Positions 1 through 8,320 of a stretch of DNA of 64,000 nt are shown piece by piece; the first letter of the stretch is position 1; every line of letters begins with the position of its first letter. The stretch comes from Mycolicibacterium sp. S2-37 (GTDB lineage Bacteria > Actinomycetota > Actinomycetes > Mycobacteriales > Mycobacteriaceae), in assembly GCF_017352375.1 (NCBI RefSeq), contig NZ_JAFEVR010000006.1, positions 186,001 to 250,000 of the forward strand, read 5' to 3'. A program made the translations under genes and the position numbers. The notes under the pieces were generated by a model. It did not search any database and had not been told where the DNA came from. It was given only the letters and a program-made list of their open reading frames with translations.

Positions 1-422
1 CGGCGAGCCCGGTGCGTTCGGTGGCCACCCGGTCGTGGGCGGGCGGCGGCGTGGACGGACCGTCGCTGACCGGCTTCTTCGGTGTCGTCCAATTCGCCTC
101 GTCCGCCGACGCGCAGGCCTTCTTCGCCTCGGCCGCCGAGAAGTGGCGGCAGTGCGACGGTCGCACGATGGTGTTGCAGCAGCGAGGTCAGGGCGCCGGC
201 GAGCAGAGCCGCATCACCGATGTCGTCGTCGATCCCCGAATGGTGTCCGCGGTGGTCGTGCACGAGGCGGGGGAGGACGGCATCACGCTGCAGCGCGCGC
301 TGGGGGTCGCCGCCGACTGCATCGTCGACATCGAGATCACCGACGTGGCCGACGCCAAGGCCGGCGGCGCCGACGACGCGGTCGACATCGCCGACGTCAT
401 GCTCGCCAAGGTGGCCCAGTGA
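1..422 (+). CDS. PknH-like sensor-domain protein, 3' part
   Basis: The reading frame is open from the window edge (first whole codon at base 3) to TGA 420-422, so the N-terminus lies outside. The visible 140 or so residues resemble the extracellular sensor domain found at the C-terminus of mycobacterial Ser/Thr kinase PknH and in many stand-alone secreted or lipid-anchored mycobacterial proteins. Two cysteines (in WRQCDG and AADCIVD) sit where this domain usually has disulfide cysteines. The stop codon overlaps the ATG of the next gene by one base (TGATG), and that gene encodes a second protein of the same type, so the two are probably tandem duplicates that are co-translated. The ligand is unknown. 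Confidence 0.75.
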   Translation, partial: ASPVRSVATRSWAGGGVDGPSLTGFFGVVQFASSADAQAFFASAAEKWRQCDGRTMVLQQRGQGAGEQSRITDVVVDPRMVSAVVVHEAGEDGITLQRALGVAADCIVDIEITDVADAKAGGADDAVDIADVMLAKVAQ

Positions 423-1120
423 TGCGCACCCTTCTTGTCGGCCTGGCCCTGTCCGTGTCCCTGGTGCTCACGCTGTCCGCCTGCGTCAGCACCGTCGACG
501 GCCGGGCGGTGCGGGCCGCGGGCACGGCACCGGCGGATGTGCCGCCGTTGACCGAGGCCCAGCTCGACGGGGTGCTGCTGTCCATCGGCGAGCTGAACGG
601 CATCGTGGGCTCGACGCAGATGACCGTCACCAGTGAGCTCGACGAGATGACCGACCACTCCGCGGATCTGTCCGATCCGAAGTGCGTCGGTGCCATCTAC
701 GGCGCGGAGGAGCCGGTGTACGCAGGCAGCGGATGGACCGCCGTCCGCGACCAGGTGGCCCGGGAACCGTCGGAGGACAACGACCACTGGGTCGAACAGA
801 CCGCGGTGCTGTACCCGTCGGCCGACCAGGCGCAGGCGTTCGTGGACTCTTCGCGCACCACGTGGGAGGAGTGTCAGGCAAGTGACATCACCGTCGATGA
901 CGGTGCCGACAGCTACGTCTGGCAGATGGACCCGGTGCAGTTCGACGGTCAGCTGCTCACCCAGGTCTCCGAACAGCGCGACGCCGACGGCTGGGCATGC
1001 CAGCACGCGCTGACCGCGGTGTCGAACGTGACGGTCGAGACATGGGCGTGCGGATACACCATCAGCGACGAGGCGGCCACCATCGCCACCGAGATGGTGG
1101 CCAACGCGACCGAGCGCTGA
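422..1120 (+). CDS. PknH-like sensor-domain lipoprotein
   Basis: A 232-residue protein. The start at ATG 422 overlaps the upstream stop and is followed at once by a lipoprotein signal: MRT, a hydrophobic stretch (LLVGLALSVSLVLT) and the lipobox LSAC, so the mature protein should be anchored through Cys near residue 20. The remainder matches the PknH extracellular-domain style, with paired cysteines (in SDPKCVG, WEECQAS, GWACQHA and TWACGYT) and alternating aromatic residues. In-frame extension upstream of 422 has no signal peptide and reads through the previous gene, so it is rejected. The role is probably extracytoplasmic sensing or binding; no specific ligand can be read from the sequence. 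Confidence 0.85.
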   Translation: MRTLLVGLALSVSLVLTLSACVSTVDGRAVRAAGTAPADVPPLTEAQLDGVLLSIGELNGIVGSTQMTVTSELDEMTDHSADLSDPKCVGAIYGAEEPVYAGSGWTAVRDQVAREPSEDNDHWVEQTAVLYPSADQAQAFVDSSRTTWEECQASDITVDDGADSYVWQMDPVQFDGQLLTQVSEQRDADGWACQHALTAVSNVTVETWACGYTISDEAATIATEMVANATER

Positions 1121-1122
1121 TC

Positions 1123-1354
1123 TCAGCGCAAGATGTTGCGCGACAACACGTCCCGACCCGGACCGCGCAGATCGTCGAGGGCATGCCCGCGGCACCAGTC
1201 GACGTCAGTGGCGATCATGCCGCAGAACCCCGCGGGCAGCCCGCGCGGTGGGATTCGGGTGGTCCCACTGCTGCGGCGACAGACCCGCCACCAGCGTCGC
1301 GAACTCCGCGCGCTCATCACACGCCAGTTGAATCGTCGACGCCGGCCCGGTCAT
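1123..1354 (-). pseudogene. Remnant of a maleylpyruvate-isomerase-like (DinB-fold) protein
   Basis: Two pieces of the TIGR03083/mycothiol-dependent maleylpyruvate isomerase family survive in different frames. From ATG 1354 the reverse strand encodes about 30 residues (including LACDERAEFATLVAGLSPQQW), typical of the family N-terminus, then runs to a stop at 1205. In a second frame, about 1216 down to 1123, it encodes IATDVDWCRGHALDDLRGPG, which resembles the C-terminal DWSHG-like segment. The central part, including the metal-binding histidines of a usual 200-residue protein, is missing. A deletion plus frameshift is the simplest explanation. No intact product is expected. Confidence 0.55.
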
Positions 1355-1363
1355 CGGCGCAGA

Positions 1364-1630
1364 TCAGTGTGAGCTGGACATCGGCACCGGCCGCGCACCG
1401 CGGATCAGTTCACCCCACACGGTGAACGCCTCGGCGTGATCGGCCGAAGCCGATCCACCGGCGAGTGCCACCAGGCCACCGGCCACACGGCCGATGCCCA
1501 GACCGGTCTCCCTGACGACCGAGACGAGCTCGTCGAAGGCCTGTCGCTCCGAGCAACCCCGCAGGCCCACCAGGATGCCGATCGCGATATCGATGACGCG
1601 GCGTGATGTTGCGTCCGTGCGGTAGTCCAT
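1364..1630 (-). CDS. ANTAR-domain protein
   Basis: An 88-residue protein whose first 55 residues look like an ANTAR RNA-binding domain: a predicted three-helix segment starting RVIDIAIGILVGLRGCSERQ, with the conserved alanine/glycine pattern and the Q-A-F-D-E-L helix. ANTAR proteins bind paired hexaloop hairpins in mRNA leaders and act as antiterminators. Most carry an N-terminal GAF or receiver domain, which is absent here, so this is a stand-alone ANTAR as seen in several mycobacteria. A purine-rich ribosome site (AGGGGAC) precedes ATG 1630. Its RNA target and inducer cannot be deduced. The downstream neighbour is a pseudogene. Confidence 0.7.
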   Translation of the reverse strand: MDYRTDATSRRVIDIAIGILVGLRGCSERQAFDELVSVVRETGLGIGRVAGGLVALAGGSASADHAEAFTVWGELIRGARPVPMSSSH

Positions 1631-1727
1631 GCTCGTCCCCTTCTATGGCAACAACATCGTGCGCGTCGATGCCGACGGCGACAAGACTTGGATACACGCT
1701 GATCCTGACAACGCGCTGAACCCCGGC

Positions 1728-3773
1728 TTACATCGGCGCGTTGGCCGGAACGAAGACCCCGGAACCGTCGGCCTCCTCTTCGGCCCGGATCACGTGCACC
1801 ACAGCGTTGATCAACGCGAGATGGGTGAACGCCTGCGGGAAGTTGCCGAGGTGCCTACCCGTGCGCGGCTCGATCTCCTCGGCGTAGAGGTGCAACGAGC
1901 TGGCGAACGACAGCAGACGTTCGCACAGGTGCTTTGCCCGGCTCACCTCGCCGATCTCGACGAGCGCCGACACCAGCCAGAACGAACAGATGGTGAACGT
2001 GCCCTCCTCGCCGGACAGCCCGTCGTCGGTCTCCTCGGTGCGGTATCGCAGCACCAGACCGTCCTCGGTGAGCTCGTCGGCGATCGCGATCACCGTCGCG
2101 CGCACCCGCGGGTCGTCCGGTGGGAGGAACCGCACCAGCGGCACGAGCAGCAGCGAGGCGTCGAGCGCATCGTCGCCGTAGCGCTGGGTGAACACCCCGC
2201 GCGAGTCCACGCCGTTGGCCAGGATGTCGGCCTTGATCTCTTCGGCGATGGCCCGCCACTGCTGGGCGTAGCTCTTCTCGCCTTCCAGTTCTGCGAGTTT
2301 GGAGCCGCGGTCCAACGCCACCCAGCACATGACCTTCGACGAGGTGAAGTGCTGCGGTTCGCCGCGGACTTCCCAGATGCCCCGGTCGGGTTCCCTCCAG
2401 TGTTTGATGGCCTCTTCGACCTGGTTCTTCAGCACCGGCCACAGGGCTTCGGGGATCTGCTCTCGCGACTTGGTGTGCAGATACACCGAGTCGAGCATCG
2501 TGCCCCAGATGTCGTGCTGCATCTGGTTGAAGGCGCCGTTGCCGATGCGGACGGGCCGCGCCCCGTCGTAACCCGAAAGGTGGTGCAGCTCAGCCTCGTC
2601 CAGGCTGCGCTCGCCGCCGACGCCGTACATCACCTGCAGTGGATGGCGCTCACCGTTGTTGGCGCCCGAGACGTCGGCGATGAACGCGAAGAAGTCGTCG
2701 GCCTCGCGGTCCAGGCCCAGGGTGTAGAGGCCCCACAGTGCGAAGGTCGAATCCCGTACCCAGGCATAGCGGTAGTCCCAATTGCGTTCGCCCTGAGGGG
2801 TTTCCGGCAGCGAGGTGGTACTTGCGGCGAGCAGTGCGCCGGTCGGGGAGTAGGTCAGGCCCTTCAACGTCAGCGCGCTGCGCTGCAGATACGACCGCCA
2901 CGGGTGGTCGGGGAAGTCCCCGACGTTGATCCACTGCCGCCAGGCCTCGCTGGTCTGCCACATCTTGTCGGCGGCTTCGTCGTAGTTCTGCGGTGCGGGG
3001 TGTCCCGACCAGCTCAGCGCCACGAAGACGTTGTCGCCCTCCTTCAGGCGGGTGCGCGCCCTGGCCTCCCGGCCCTCCAGGCCGATCCGCAGATTGGTCG
3101 TCAGCCGCAGGGTCGGATGGGAGTCGGGGTTGCGGTTGGCCCGCGCGATCGCCTCCCCGTAGGCCGGCCCGGAGTACTCCCATTCGGCGCTGACGCGGTG
3201 GTAGTCGAAGGCCGGCTCGCAGTTCATCACCACTTCGACGGTTCCGCTCACGCACCGCACGGTGCGCAGCAGGATGTGCTCGGCGTCCCAGTCCATCGGG
3301 GTCCGGCGGTGGGTACGCGAGCGCCGCTCGAGGTCGTGCCACGGGCCCATCACCAAGGCGTCGCGCACGATCAGCCAGCCGGTGTGCGTCTGCCAGGTGG
3401 TTTCCAGGATCAGACTGCCCGGCAGATACCGGCGGGCGGCGGGCACCGTCACGCCGTAGGGGCCGAGCCGGAAGTGGCCTGCGCCGCGGTCGAGGATGGC
3501 GCCGAACACGCTGGGGGAGTCGGGCCGCGGCACGCACAGCCATTCCACCGCGCCGGCCGACGAGATCAGGCAGGTGTTCTCGCAGTCGGAGAGGAAGCCG
3601 TAATCGGCGATCGGCGGGAAAGGGTTCCGCAGGGTCGGGGCGTACGGCACCGGCGAGGTCAGCGTCAGCGGCGTGTCGGGCTCCTCGTGGACCATGGCGG
3701 GCGCGGCGGTGACGTCGGGGTCGGTCGGACCGGTGTCTTGCAGAACCATTCGGACATCATCGACTGCCGACAC
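1728..3773 (-). CDS. GH15-family trehalase/glucoamylase-like hydrolase
   Basis: A 681-residue cytoplasmic protein of glycoside hydrolase family 15. The N-terminal beta-rich domain (IADYGFLSDCENTCLISSAG, then WLCVPRPDSPSVFG) is followed by the (alpha/alpha)6 barrel with the WDYRYAWVRDS motif around the middle and EEGTFTICSFWLVSAL near the C-terminus, where the catalytic acids of the family lie. The M. tuberculosis counterpart (Rv2402) and its M. smegmatis homologue belong to a mycobacterial group described as trehalases, so cleavage of trehalose to glucose is the likely reaction. It lies 41 bases downstream of the flavin monooxygenase on the same strand, and close to the sulfate-uptake operon as in M. 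tuberculosis. Confidence 0.88.
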   Translation of the reverse strand: MSAVDDVRMVLQDTGPTDPDVTAAPAMVHEEPDTPLTLTSPVPYAPTLRNPFPPIADYGFLSDCENTCLISSAGAVEWLCVPRPDSPSVFGAILDRGAGHFRLGPYGVTVPAARRYLPGSLILETTWQTHTGWLIVRDALVMGPWHDLERRSRTHRRTPMDWDAEHILLRTVRCVSGTVEVVMNCEPAFDYHRVSAEWEYSGPAYGEAIARANRNPDSHPTLRLTTNLRIGLEGREARARTRLKEGDNVFVALSWSGHPAPQNYDEAADKMWQTSEAWRQWINVGDFPDHPWRSYLQRSALTLKGLTYSPTGALLAASTTSLPETPQGERNWDYRYAWVRDSTFALWGLYTLGLDREADDFFAFIADVSGANNGERHPLQVMYGVGGERSLDEAELHHLSGYDGARPVRIGNGAFNQMQHDIWGTMLDSVYLHTKSREQIPEALWPVLKNQVEEAIKHWREPDRGIWEVRGEPQHFTSSKVMCWVALDRGSKLAELEGEKSYAQQWRAIAEEIKADILANGVDSRGVFTQRYGDDALDASLLLVPLVRFLPPDDPRVRATVIAIADELTEDGLVLRYRTEETDDGLSGEEGTFTICSFWLVSALVEIGEVSRAKHLCERLLSFASSLHLYAEEIEPRTGRHLGNFPQAFTHLALINAVVHVIRAEEEADGSGVFVPANAPM

Positions 3774-3814
3774 GCCCGCCGTCCACCGATCGACGTGTGT
3801 GGGTGCTTGCGTGT

Positions 3815-5038
3815 TCAGCGGCGCGCGAAGCCCGGGATGCGCTGGGGAAACGGACCGATGGCGACGGCCGCGCCGAACACGGTCTGCAACAAGGGGATCC
3901 GGCTGATCAGTCGGACCCCGGCCGGGGCGCCCGCGGCACCGTCTTCGCGAACCGCGGCGGCGATCACCCGGACGTGCGCGACGCGCTGCGCGGACTGCAC
4001 CAGGACGGTGGGCAGCCAGCGACGCGCCTGCACCGCCGCCAGGTGCCGCCTGCTCAGCCGGTGCTCGCGCAGCGGGGCGGCCAGAATGGTCGCGGCCGCC
4101 ACCGCGTCGGCGACGGCCAGGTTGATCCCGACGCCGCCGACCGGCGACATCGCATGAGCGGCGTCGCCGATGAGCAGCAACCCGTCGGTGTACCAGCGGC
4201 GCAACCGGTTGAGTTGGACGTCCAGCAGCTTCACATCGTCGAACGAGGTCAGCTGGTCCATCCGGTCGGCCACGAACGGGACCAGCTCGGCCACCCGGCG
4301 GCGCAGGCTCTCGATACCCTGCGCACGGAGTGCGGCGTCGCTGCCCTTCCGGATGAGGTAGGCCATCTGGTAGTAGTCGCCGCGGTCGATGGCGATGGCG
4401 GCGTGCCCGGTGCCCAGCATCCCGGCCAGCCCGTGCGGATCGTCCTCACCGCGGGGGAGCCGGAACCACCAGACGTCCATCGGGGCACCGAAGCTGGTCG
4501 GCTTCATACCCAGCGATTCACGCAGCGTGGAGCCGCGGCCATCGCAGGCGACCGTCAGGTCCGCCCGGAGCCGGCGGGTGTCACCGGCGGCGTCCCGGTA
4601 GGTCACACCGGTCACCCGTCCGCCCTCGCGGACAGGGGAGAGCACCTCGGTGCTGCGCAACAGGGTGAACGTCGGTTCCCGTTCAGCCGCGGCGGCGAGG
4701 AGCTCGAGGAAGTCCCACTGCGGTACCAGCGCAATGTGCTTGTGGGAGCCCGGGATCCGCCGCAGGTCGATGTCCAGCGCGGTGCCCTGCATGTTCACGC
4801 TGAGCGTTTCGATGAGTCGGTGCGGCACCTGCTCGAACGCCGGACCGAGCCCGAGTTCGTCGAGCATCCGCAGCGTGCTGGCGTGCACCGTGTCCCCGCG
4901 GAAGTCGCGCAGGAAATCGGCGTGTTTCTCCATGACGGTGACGCGCACGCCGGCGCGGGCGAGCAGCAGACCGAGCATCATCCCGGCCGGTCCACCGCCC
5001 GACACGATGCAGTCGGTGTCCTCCACCTCGGTTGGCAC
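3815..5038 (-). CDS. FAD-dependent monooxygenase (PHBH/UbiH type)
   Basis: A 407-residue flavoprotein hydroxylase. It has the N-terminal dinucleotide-binding motif GGGPAGMMLG near residue 10, the acidic end of the second beta strand (VMEKH), and the C-terminal FAD-binding motif LLIGDAAHAMSPVGGVGINL. This is the layout of group A aromatic monooxygenases (p-hydroxybenzoate hydroxylase, UbiH, MhpA). I chose GTG 5038 because the longer ATG at 5080 would overlap the divergent gene starting at 5071 and adds a non-conserved arginine-rich tail. The substrate is unknown; no neighbouring aromatic-degradation gene points to one. Confidence 0.82.
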   Translation of the reverse strand: MPTEVEDTDCIVSGGGPAGMMLGLLLARAGVRVTVMEKHADFLRDFRGDTVHASTLRMLDELGLGPAFEQVPHRLIETLSVNMQGTALDIDLRRIPGSHKHIALVPQWDFLELLAAAAEREPTFTLLRSTEVLSPVREGGRVTGVTYRDAAGDTRRLRADLTVACDGRGSTLRESLGMKPTSFGAPMDVWWFRLPRGEDDPHGLAGMLGTGHAAIAIDRGDYYQMAYLIRKGSDAALRAQGIESLRRRVAELVPFVADRMDQLTSFDDVKLLDVQLNRLRRWYTDGLLLIGDAAHAMSPVGGVGINLAVADAVAAATILAAPLREHRLSRRHLAAVQARRWLPTVLVQSAQRVAHVRVIAAAVREDGAAGAPAGVRLISRIPLLQTVFGAAVAIGPFPQRIPGFARR

Positions 5039-5070
5039 GCGCCCATCTTCGCATCGCCTAGGCTGATGCG

Positions 5071-5265
5071 GTGGGCGCATTCCTGAGTTGGTGGGACGGC
5101 GTCGAGCTCTGGCTGACTGGACTGGGCTTCGTCGCCCAGACGGCGGTGGTGATGCCGGTGGTCCTGCTGCTGGCCTTCGCGCTGGCGGTGCTGCTGGACG
5201 GGGTTCTCGGCCGCAGCATCAAGGTGCTCCGCCGCGCCCGCCACGACATCCGGGATGTCCGGTGA
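5071..5265 (+). CDS. Small membrane protein (Rv2401A-like)
   Basis: A 64-residue protein from GTG 5071 with one long hydrophobic segment (about residues 16-46, including TAVVMPVVLLLAFALAVLLD) followed by a basic tail (RRARHDIR), so probably a single-pass inner-membrane protein with a cytoplasmic C-terminus. A comparable short membrane protein lies at this place, between trehalase and the sulfate transporter, in M. tuberculosis. It is divergent from the monooxygenase (33 bases between starts) and overlaps the next small ORF by GTGA, so the two are translationally coupled. Function unknown. Confidence 0.65.
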   Translation: MGAFLSWWDGVELWLTGLGFVAQTAVVMPVVLLLAFALAVLLDGVLGRSIKVLRRARHDIRDVR

Positions 5266-5348
5266 CGGGCATGCCACGATCGCGCGTGACGCTCATCCTC
5301 GTCGCGCTGGTCGCGCTCGTCATCGTCATGTGGTTGCTCACTCGCTGA
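5262..5348 (+). CDS. 28-residue membrane peptide
   Basis: A short ORF starting at GTG 5262, which overlaps the stop of the preceding gene (GTGA), and ending at TGA 5346-5348. The peptide has a basic N-terminus (TGMPRSR) and then one uninterrupted hydrophobic helix (VTLILVALVALVIVMWLL), ending TR. The coupling to an upstream membrane protein and the clean positive-inside transmembrane pattern argue for translation, but the size leaves room for chance. Confidence 0.45.
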   Translation: MTGMPRSRVTLILVALVALVIVMWLLTR

Positions 5349-5380
5349 TCACTCCGGGTGAGCGGACCGCCCGGCTCTGT

Positions 5381-5386
5381 TACTCT
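5381..5386 (+). promoter_or_regulatory. -10 element for leaderless cys leader
   Basis: TACTCT fits the mycobacterial -10 consensus TANNNT and is followed, after 7 bases, by ATG 5394. That spacing places the transcription start on the A of the ATG, as in leaderless mycobacterial mRNAs. Confidence 0.5.
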
Positions 5387-5393
5387 TCGCGCC

Positions 5394-5486
5394 ATGCATG
5401 CAGCGTCCGGCCGTCATGAGTGCCATGTGCTGGCACTCATCGCCGTGGGTGGTTGCGCTGTTGCAGACGTCCACTGTTGTCGCTGA
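5394..5486 (+). CDS. Cysteine-rich leader peptide upstream of subI
   Basis: A 30-codon ORF (ATG 5394 to TGA 5484-5486) whose peptide ends in Val-His-Cys-Cys-Arg, with two further cysteines at residues 10 and 21. It starts right at a predicted leaderless transcription start and lies 126 bases upstream of the sulfate-transport operon. Mycobacteria are known to use such small ORFs with consecutive cysteine codons near their end for cysteine-responsive attenuation of sulfur-assimilation operons: slow decoding of Cys codons under cysteine shortage opens the downstream ribosome site. The match in length, position, leaderless start and terminal Cys-Cys supports that role here. The region 5487-5612 after it holds the presumed attenuator and the subI ribosome site (AAGGAAAGG, 5596-5604). 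Confidence 0.65.
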   Translation: MHAASGRHECHVLALIAVGGCAVADVHCCR

Positions 5487-5612
5487 ACCCTCCCGTCCGC
5501 GGTGTGGGGTCGGTGGCGGCTGTGTGCTGTCGTGACCTGAAGTCGTCTCCTTGCCGCATCGACGGGTGCTCTCCCTCCAGCCCGCCGCAGCAAGCAAGGA
5601 AAGGCCCACTTC

Positions 5613-6656
5613 ATGCCCCAGTTCTCGAAGCGTCAGTTCGCCACCCGGTGGCGTACCGCGGCCGCGCTCGGCCTGACCGCGACGGTGCTCGCCGCCTGTG
5701 GGGGCGGGGCGAGCGACGTCGCCGGCGAGGGCGGAGGATCGGACGCGGAGACGACGCTGACCCTGGTCGCCTACGCGGTGCCCGAGCCGGGCTGGAGCAA
5801 GATCATCCCCGCGTTCGCCGCCACCGAGGAGGGCAAGGGCGTCGCCGTCACCACCTCCTACGGAGCGTCGGGTGACCAGTCGCGTGGCGTGCAGGACGGC
5901 AAGCCCGCCGACATCGTCAACTTCTCGGTCGAACCCGACATCACCCGCCTGGTCAAGGCCGGCAAGGTGGCCGAGGACTGGAACGCCGACGCCACCCGCG
6001 GCATCCCGTTCGGGTCCGTGGTTTCGCTCGTCGTCCGCCAGGGCAACCCGAAGAACATCAGGGACTGGGACGACCTGCTGCAGCCCGGGCTCGAGGTCGT
6101 CACTCCGAGCCCACTGAGTTCTGGTTCCGCCAAGTGGAATCTCCTGGCGCCCTACGCCGCGAAGAGCAACGGCGGCCAGGATCCCCAGGCCGGCCTGGAC
6201 TTCGTCAACCGCCTGGTCACCGAGCATGTCAAGACCCGGCCCGGTTCCGGTCGTGAGGCTACCGACGTGTTCCTGCAGGGCACCGGCGACGTGCTGATCA
6301 GCTACGAGAACGAGGCGATCAACGTCGAGCGTCAGGGCAAGCCCGTCGAGCACGTGAATCCGCCGCAGACCTTCAAGATCGAGAATCCCGTCGCGGTCGT
6401 GATCGGCTCGGCCCACGCGGACAAGGCCAATGCACTGAAGAACTTCCTCTACACCGCCGAAGGCCAGAAGCTGTGGGCCGAGGCGGGCTTCCGTCCCGTC
6501 GACCCCGCGGTCGCCGAGGACTTCGCCACGGACTTCCCGACCCCGGAGAAACTGTGGACCATCGCTGACCTCGGCGGCTGGAGCCAGGTCGATCCCGCGC
6601 TGTTCGACAAGGACAACGGGAGTATCACCAAGATCTACAAGCAGGCCACTGGATGA
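5613..6656 (+). CDS. subI: Sulfate-binding lipoprotein SubI
   Basis: A 347-residue periplasmic-type binding protein of the sulfate/thiosulfate ABC importer (family of Sbp/CysP). It has a twin-Arg-free signal (KRQFATRWRTAAALGL) and lipobox LAAC, so Cys about residue 29 should carry the lipid. The mature part contains the motifs of the family: DIVNFSVEPDITRLVK, TPSPLSSGSAKWNLLAPYAA and LISYENEAINVERQG. A strong ribosome site (AAGGAAAGG) lies 8 bases before ATG 5613. It is the first gene of subI-cysT-cysW-cysA; its stop overlaps the cysT start (ATGA). Confidence 0.95.
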   Translation: MPQFSKRQFATRWRTAAALGLTATVLAACGGGASDVAGEGGGSDAETTLTLVAYAVPEPGWSKIIPAFAATEEGKGVAVTTSYGASGDQSRGVQDGKPADIVNFSVEPDITRLVKAGKVAEDWNADATRGIPFGSVVSLVVRQGNPKNIRDWDDLLQPGLEVVTPSPLSSGSAKWNLLAPYAAKSNGGQDPQAGLDFVNRLVTEHVKTRPGSGREATDVFLQGTGDVLISYENEAINVERQGKPVEHVNPPQTFKIENPVAVVIGSAHADKANALKNFLYTAEGQKLWAEAGFRPVDPAVAEDFATDFPTPEKLWTIADLGGWSQVDPALFDKDNGSITKIYKQATG

Positions 6657-7495
6657 CGGCAACCCTGGAGCCGGACTCGGCCGCACGCGACGTCCGTCCC
6701 GGCCGGTACGGGACCACGTCGCTGCGGGTGGGCGCGGCGTCCATCTGGCTGAGCGTCATCGTGCTGCTGCCGCTGGCCGCAATCCTGTGGCAGTCCGCCG
6801 GCGGCGGCTGGGAGGCGTTCGCCACCGCGGTGACCTCGCCCTCGGCGATCGCCTCGTTCCGGGTGACGCTGACCATCTCGACCGTCGTCACGGTGATCAA
6901 CCTGGTGTTCGGTCTGCTGGTGGCCTGGGTGCTCACCCGGGACGACTTCCCCGGCAAACGGCTGGTCGATTCGGTGATCGACCTGCCGTTCGCGCTGCCC
7001 ACGATCGTCGCGAGCCTGGTGATGCTGGCGCTCTACGGACCCGCCAGCCCGGTCGGCCTGCACCTGCAGCACACCAGATGGGGCGTGGGGATCGCGCTGC
7101 TGTTCGTGACCCTTCCGTTCGTCGTGCGGTCGGTGCAGCCGGTGCTGCTCGAACTCGACCGCGAGACGGAGGAGGCGGCGGCATCGCTGGGCGCGAACAA
7201 CTGGACCATCTTCACCAAGGTGGTGCTCCCCGCGCTGCTGCCGTCGCTGCTGTCCGGCGCGGGCCTGGCGTTCTCCCGGGCCATCGGCGAGTTCGGGTCG
7301 GTCGTGCTGATCGGCGGCGCCGTCCCCGGCGAGACCGAGGTCTCCTCCCAGTGGATCCGGACCCTCATCGAGAACGACGACCGCACCGGTGCCGCCGCGA
7401 TCTCCATCGTGCTGCTGGTGATCTCCTTCGTGGTGCTGTTCATCCTCCGGGCGATCGGGGCCCGCGCCGCGAAGCGCGAGGAGCTCGCGCAATGA
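6653..7495 (+). CDS. cysT: Sulfate ABC transporter permease CysT
   Basis: A 280-residue inner-membrane permease with about six hydrophobic helices and the binding-protein-dependent-transport EAA loop (EEAAASLGANNWTIFTKVVLP, about residues 180-200) that docks on the CysA ATPase. It pairs with CysW to form the sulfate channel. ATG 6653 overlaps the subI stop, and its own stop overlaps cysW (ATGA at 7492), so the three are translationally coupled. Confidence 0.95.
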   Translation: MTATLEPDSAARDVRPGRYGTTSLRVGAASIWLSVIVLLPLAAILWQSAGGGWEAFATAVTSPSAIASFRVTLTISTVVTVINLVFGLLVAWVLTRDDFPGKRLVDSVIDLPFALPTIVASLVMLALYGPASPVGLHLQHTRWGVGIALLFVTLPFVVRSVQPVLLELDRETEEAAASLGANNWTIFTKVVLPALLPSLLSGAGLAFSRAIGEFGSVVLIGGAVPGETEVSSQWIRTLIENDDRTGAAAISIVLLVISFVVLFILRAIGARAAKREELAQ

Positions 7496-8304
7496 TCCTG
7501 TCGCCGGTCGTCAAGCATCTGCTGCGGTACCTGGCGCTGGCCTACATCCTCGTCCTCGTCGTCGTCCCGGTCGGGCTGATCCTGTGGCGGACGTTCTCCC
7601 CGGGGATCGGGGCATTCTTCGAGTCGGTCGGCACACCGGCGGCCATCGCGGCGCTGCAGCTGTCGCTGCTCGTGGTGGCGATCGTGGTGCCGCTCAACGT
7701 GCTGTTCGGGGTTCCCACCGCGCTCGTCTTGGCCCGCAACAGGTTCCGTGGCAAGACGATCCTGCAGGCGATCATCGACCTGCCGTTCGCGGTGTCACCG
7801 GTCGTCGTCGGCGTCGCGTTGATCCTGCTGTGGGGTTCAGCCGGGTTGTTCGGATTCGTCGAGAACGAGTTCGGCTGGAAGATCATCTTCGGCTTCACCG
7901 GCATCGTGCTGGCCAGCGTCTTCGTCACCGTGCCGTTCGTCATCCGTGAGGTCGAACCGGTGCTGCACGAGCTCGGCATCGATCAGGAGGAGGCCGCCGC
8001 GACACTCGGATCGACGTGGTGGCAGACGTTCTGGCGGATCACCCTGCCGTCGATCCGGTGGGGACTGACCTACGGCGTCGTGCTGACGGTGGCGCGCACG
8101 CTCGGTGAGTTCGGCGCCGTGATCATGGTGTCGTCGAACCTGCCCGGCACCTCGCAGACGCTGACCCTGCTGGTGGCCGACCGCTACAACCGCGGCGCCG
8201 AGTACGGGGCCTACGCCATCGCCACGCTGTTGATGGGCGTCGCAGTGTTCGTCTTGATCGTCCAGGTGGTGCTCGATGCGCGCCGAGCACGCCAGAGCAA
8301 ATGA
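7492..8304 (+). CDS. cysW: Sulfate ABC transporter permease CysW
   Basis: A 270-residue inner-membrane permease, the second half of the CysTW channel. Hydrophobic helices begin at residue 12 ([19 protein letters not shown]), and the EAA loop is [20 protein letters not shown]. The open frame extends upstream into cysT, but ATG 7492 is chosen because it gives the ATGA overlap with the cysT stop and a normal N-terminus and length for the family. Confidence 0.95.
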   Translation: MILSPVVKHLLRYLALAYILVLVVVPVGLILWRTFSPGIGAFFESVGTPAAIAALQLSLLVVAIVVPLNVLFGVPTALVLARNRFRGKTILQAIIDLPFAVSPVVVGVALILLWGSAGLFGFVENEFGWKIIFGFTGIVLASVFVTVPFVIREVEPVLHELGIDQEEAAATLGSTWWQTFWRITLPSIRWGLTYGVVLTVARTLGEFGAVIMVSSNLPGTSQTLTLLVADRYNRGAEYGAYAIATLLMGVAVFVLIVQVVLDARRARQSK

Positions 8305-8320
8305 CAGTGGAAGAGGACCC

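Noticed and set aside
1629..4157. 842-codon forward-strand open frame opposite the trehalase and monooxygenase genes
   Set aside because: It lies over two clear reverse-strand genes, has low-complexity Arg/Val/Gly/His-rich sequence without domains, and arises from GC-rich codon bias.
5420..5875. Frame with several Cys-Cys pairs before and into subI
   Set aside because: It continues far into subI in a different frame; the leaderless 30-codon ORF with a terminal Cys-Cys is the better leader candidate.
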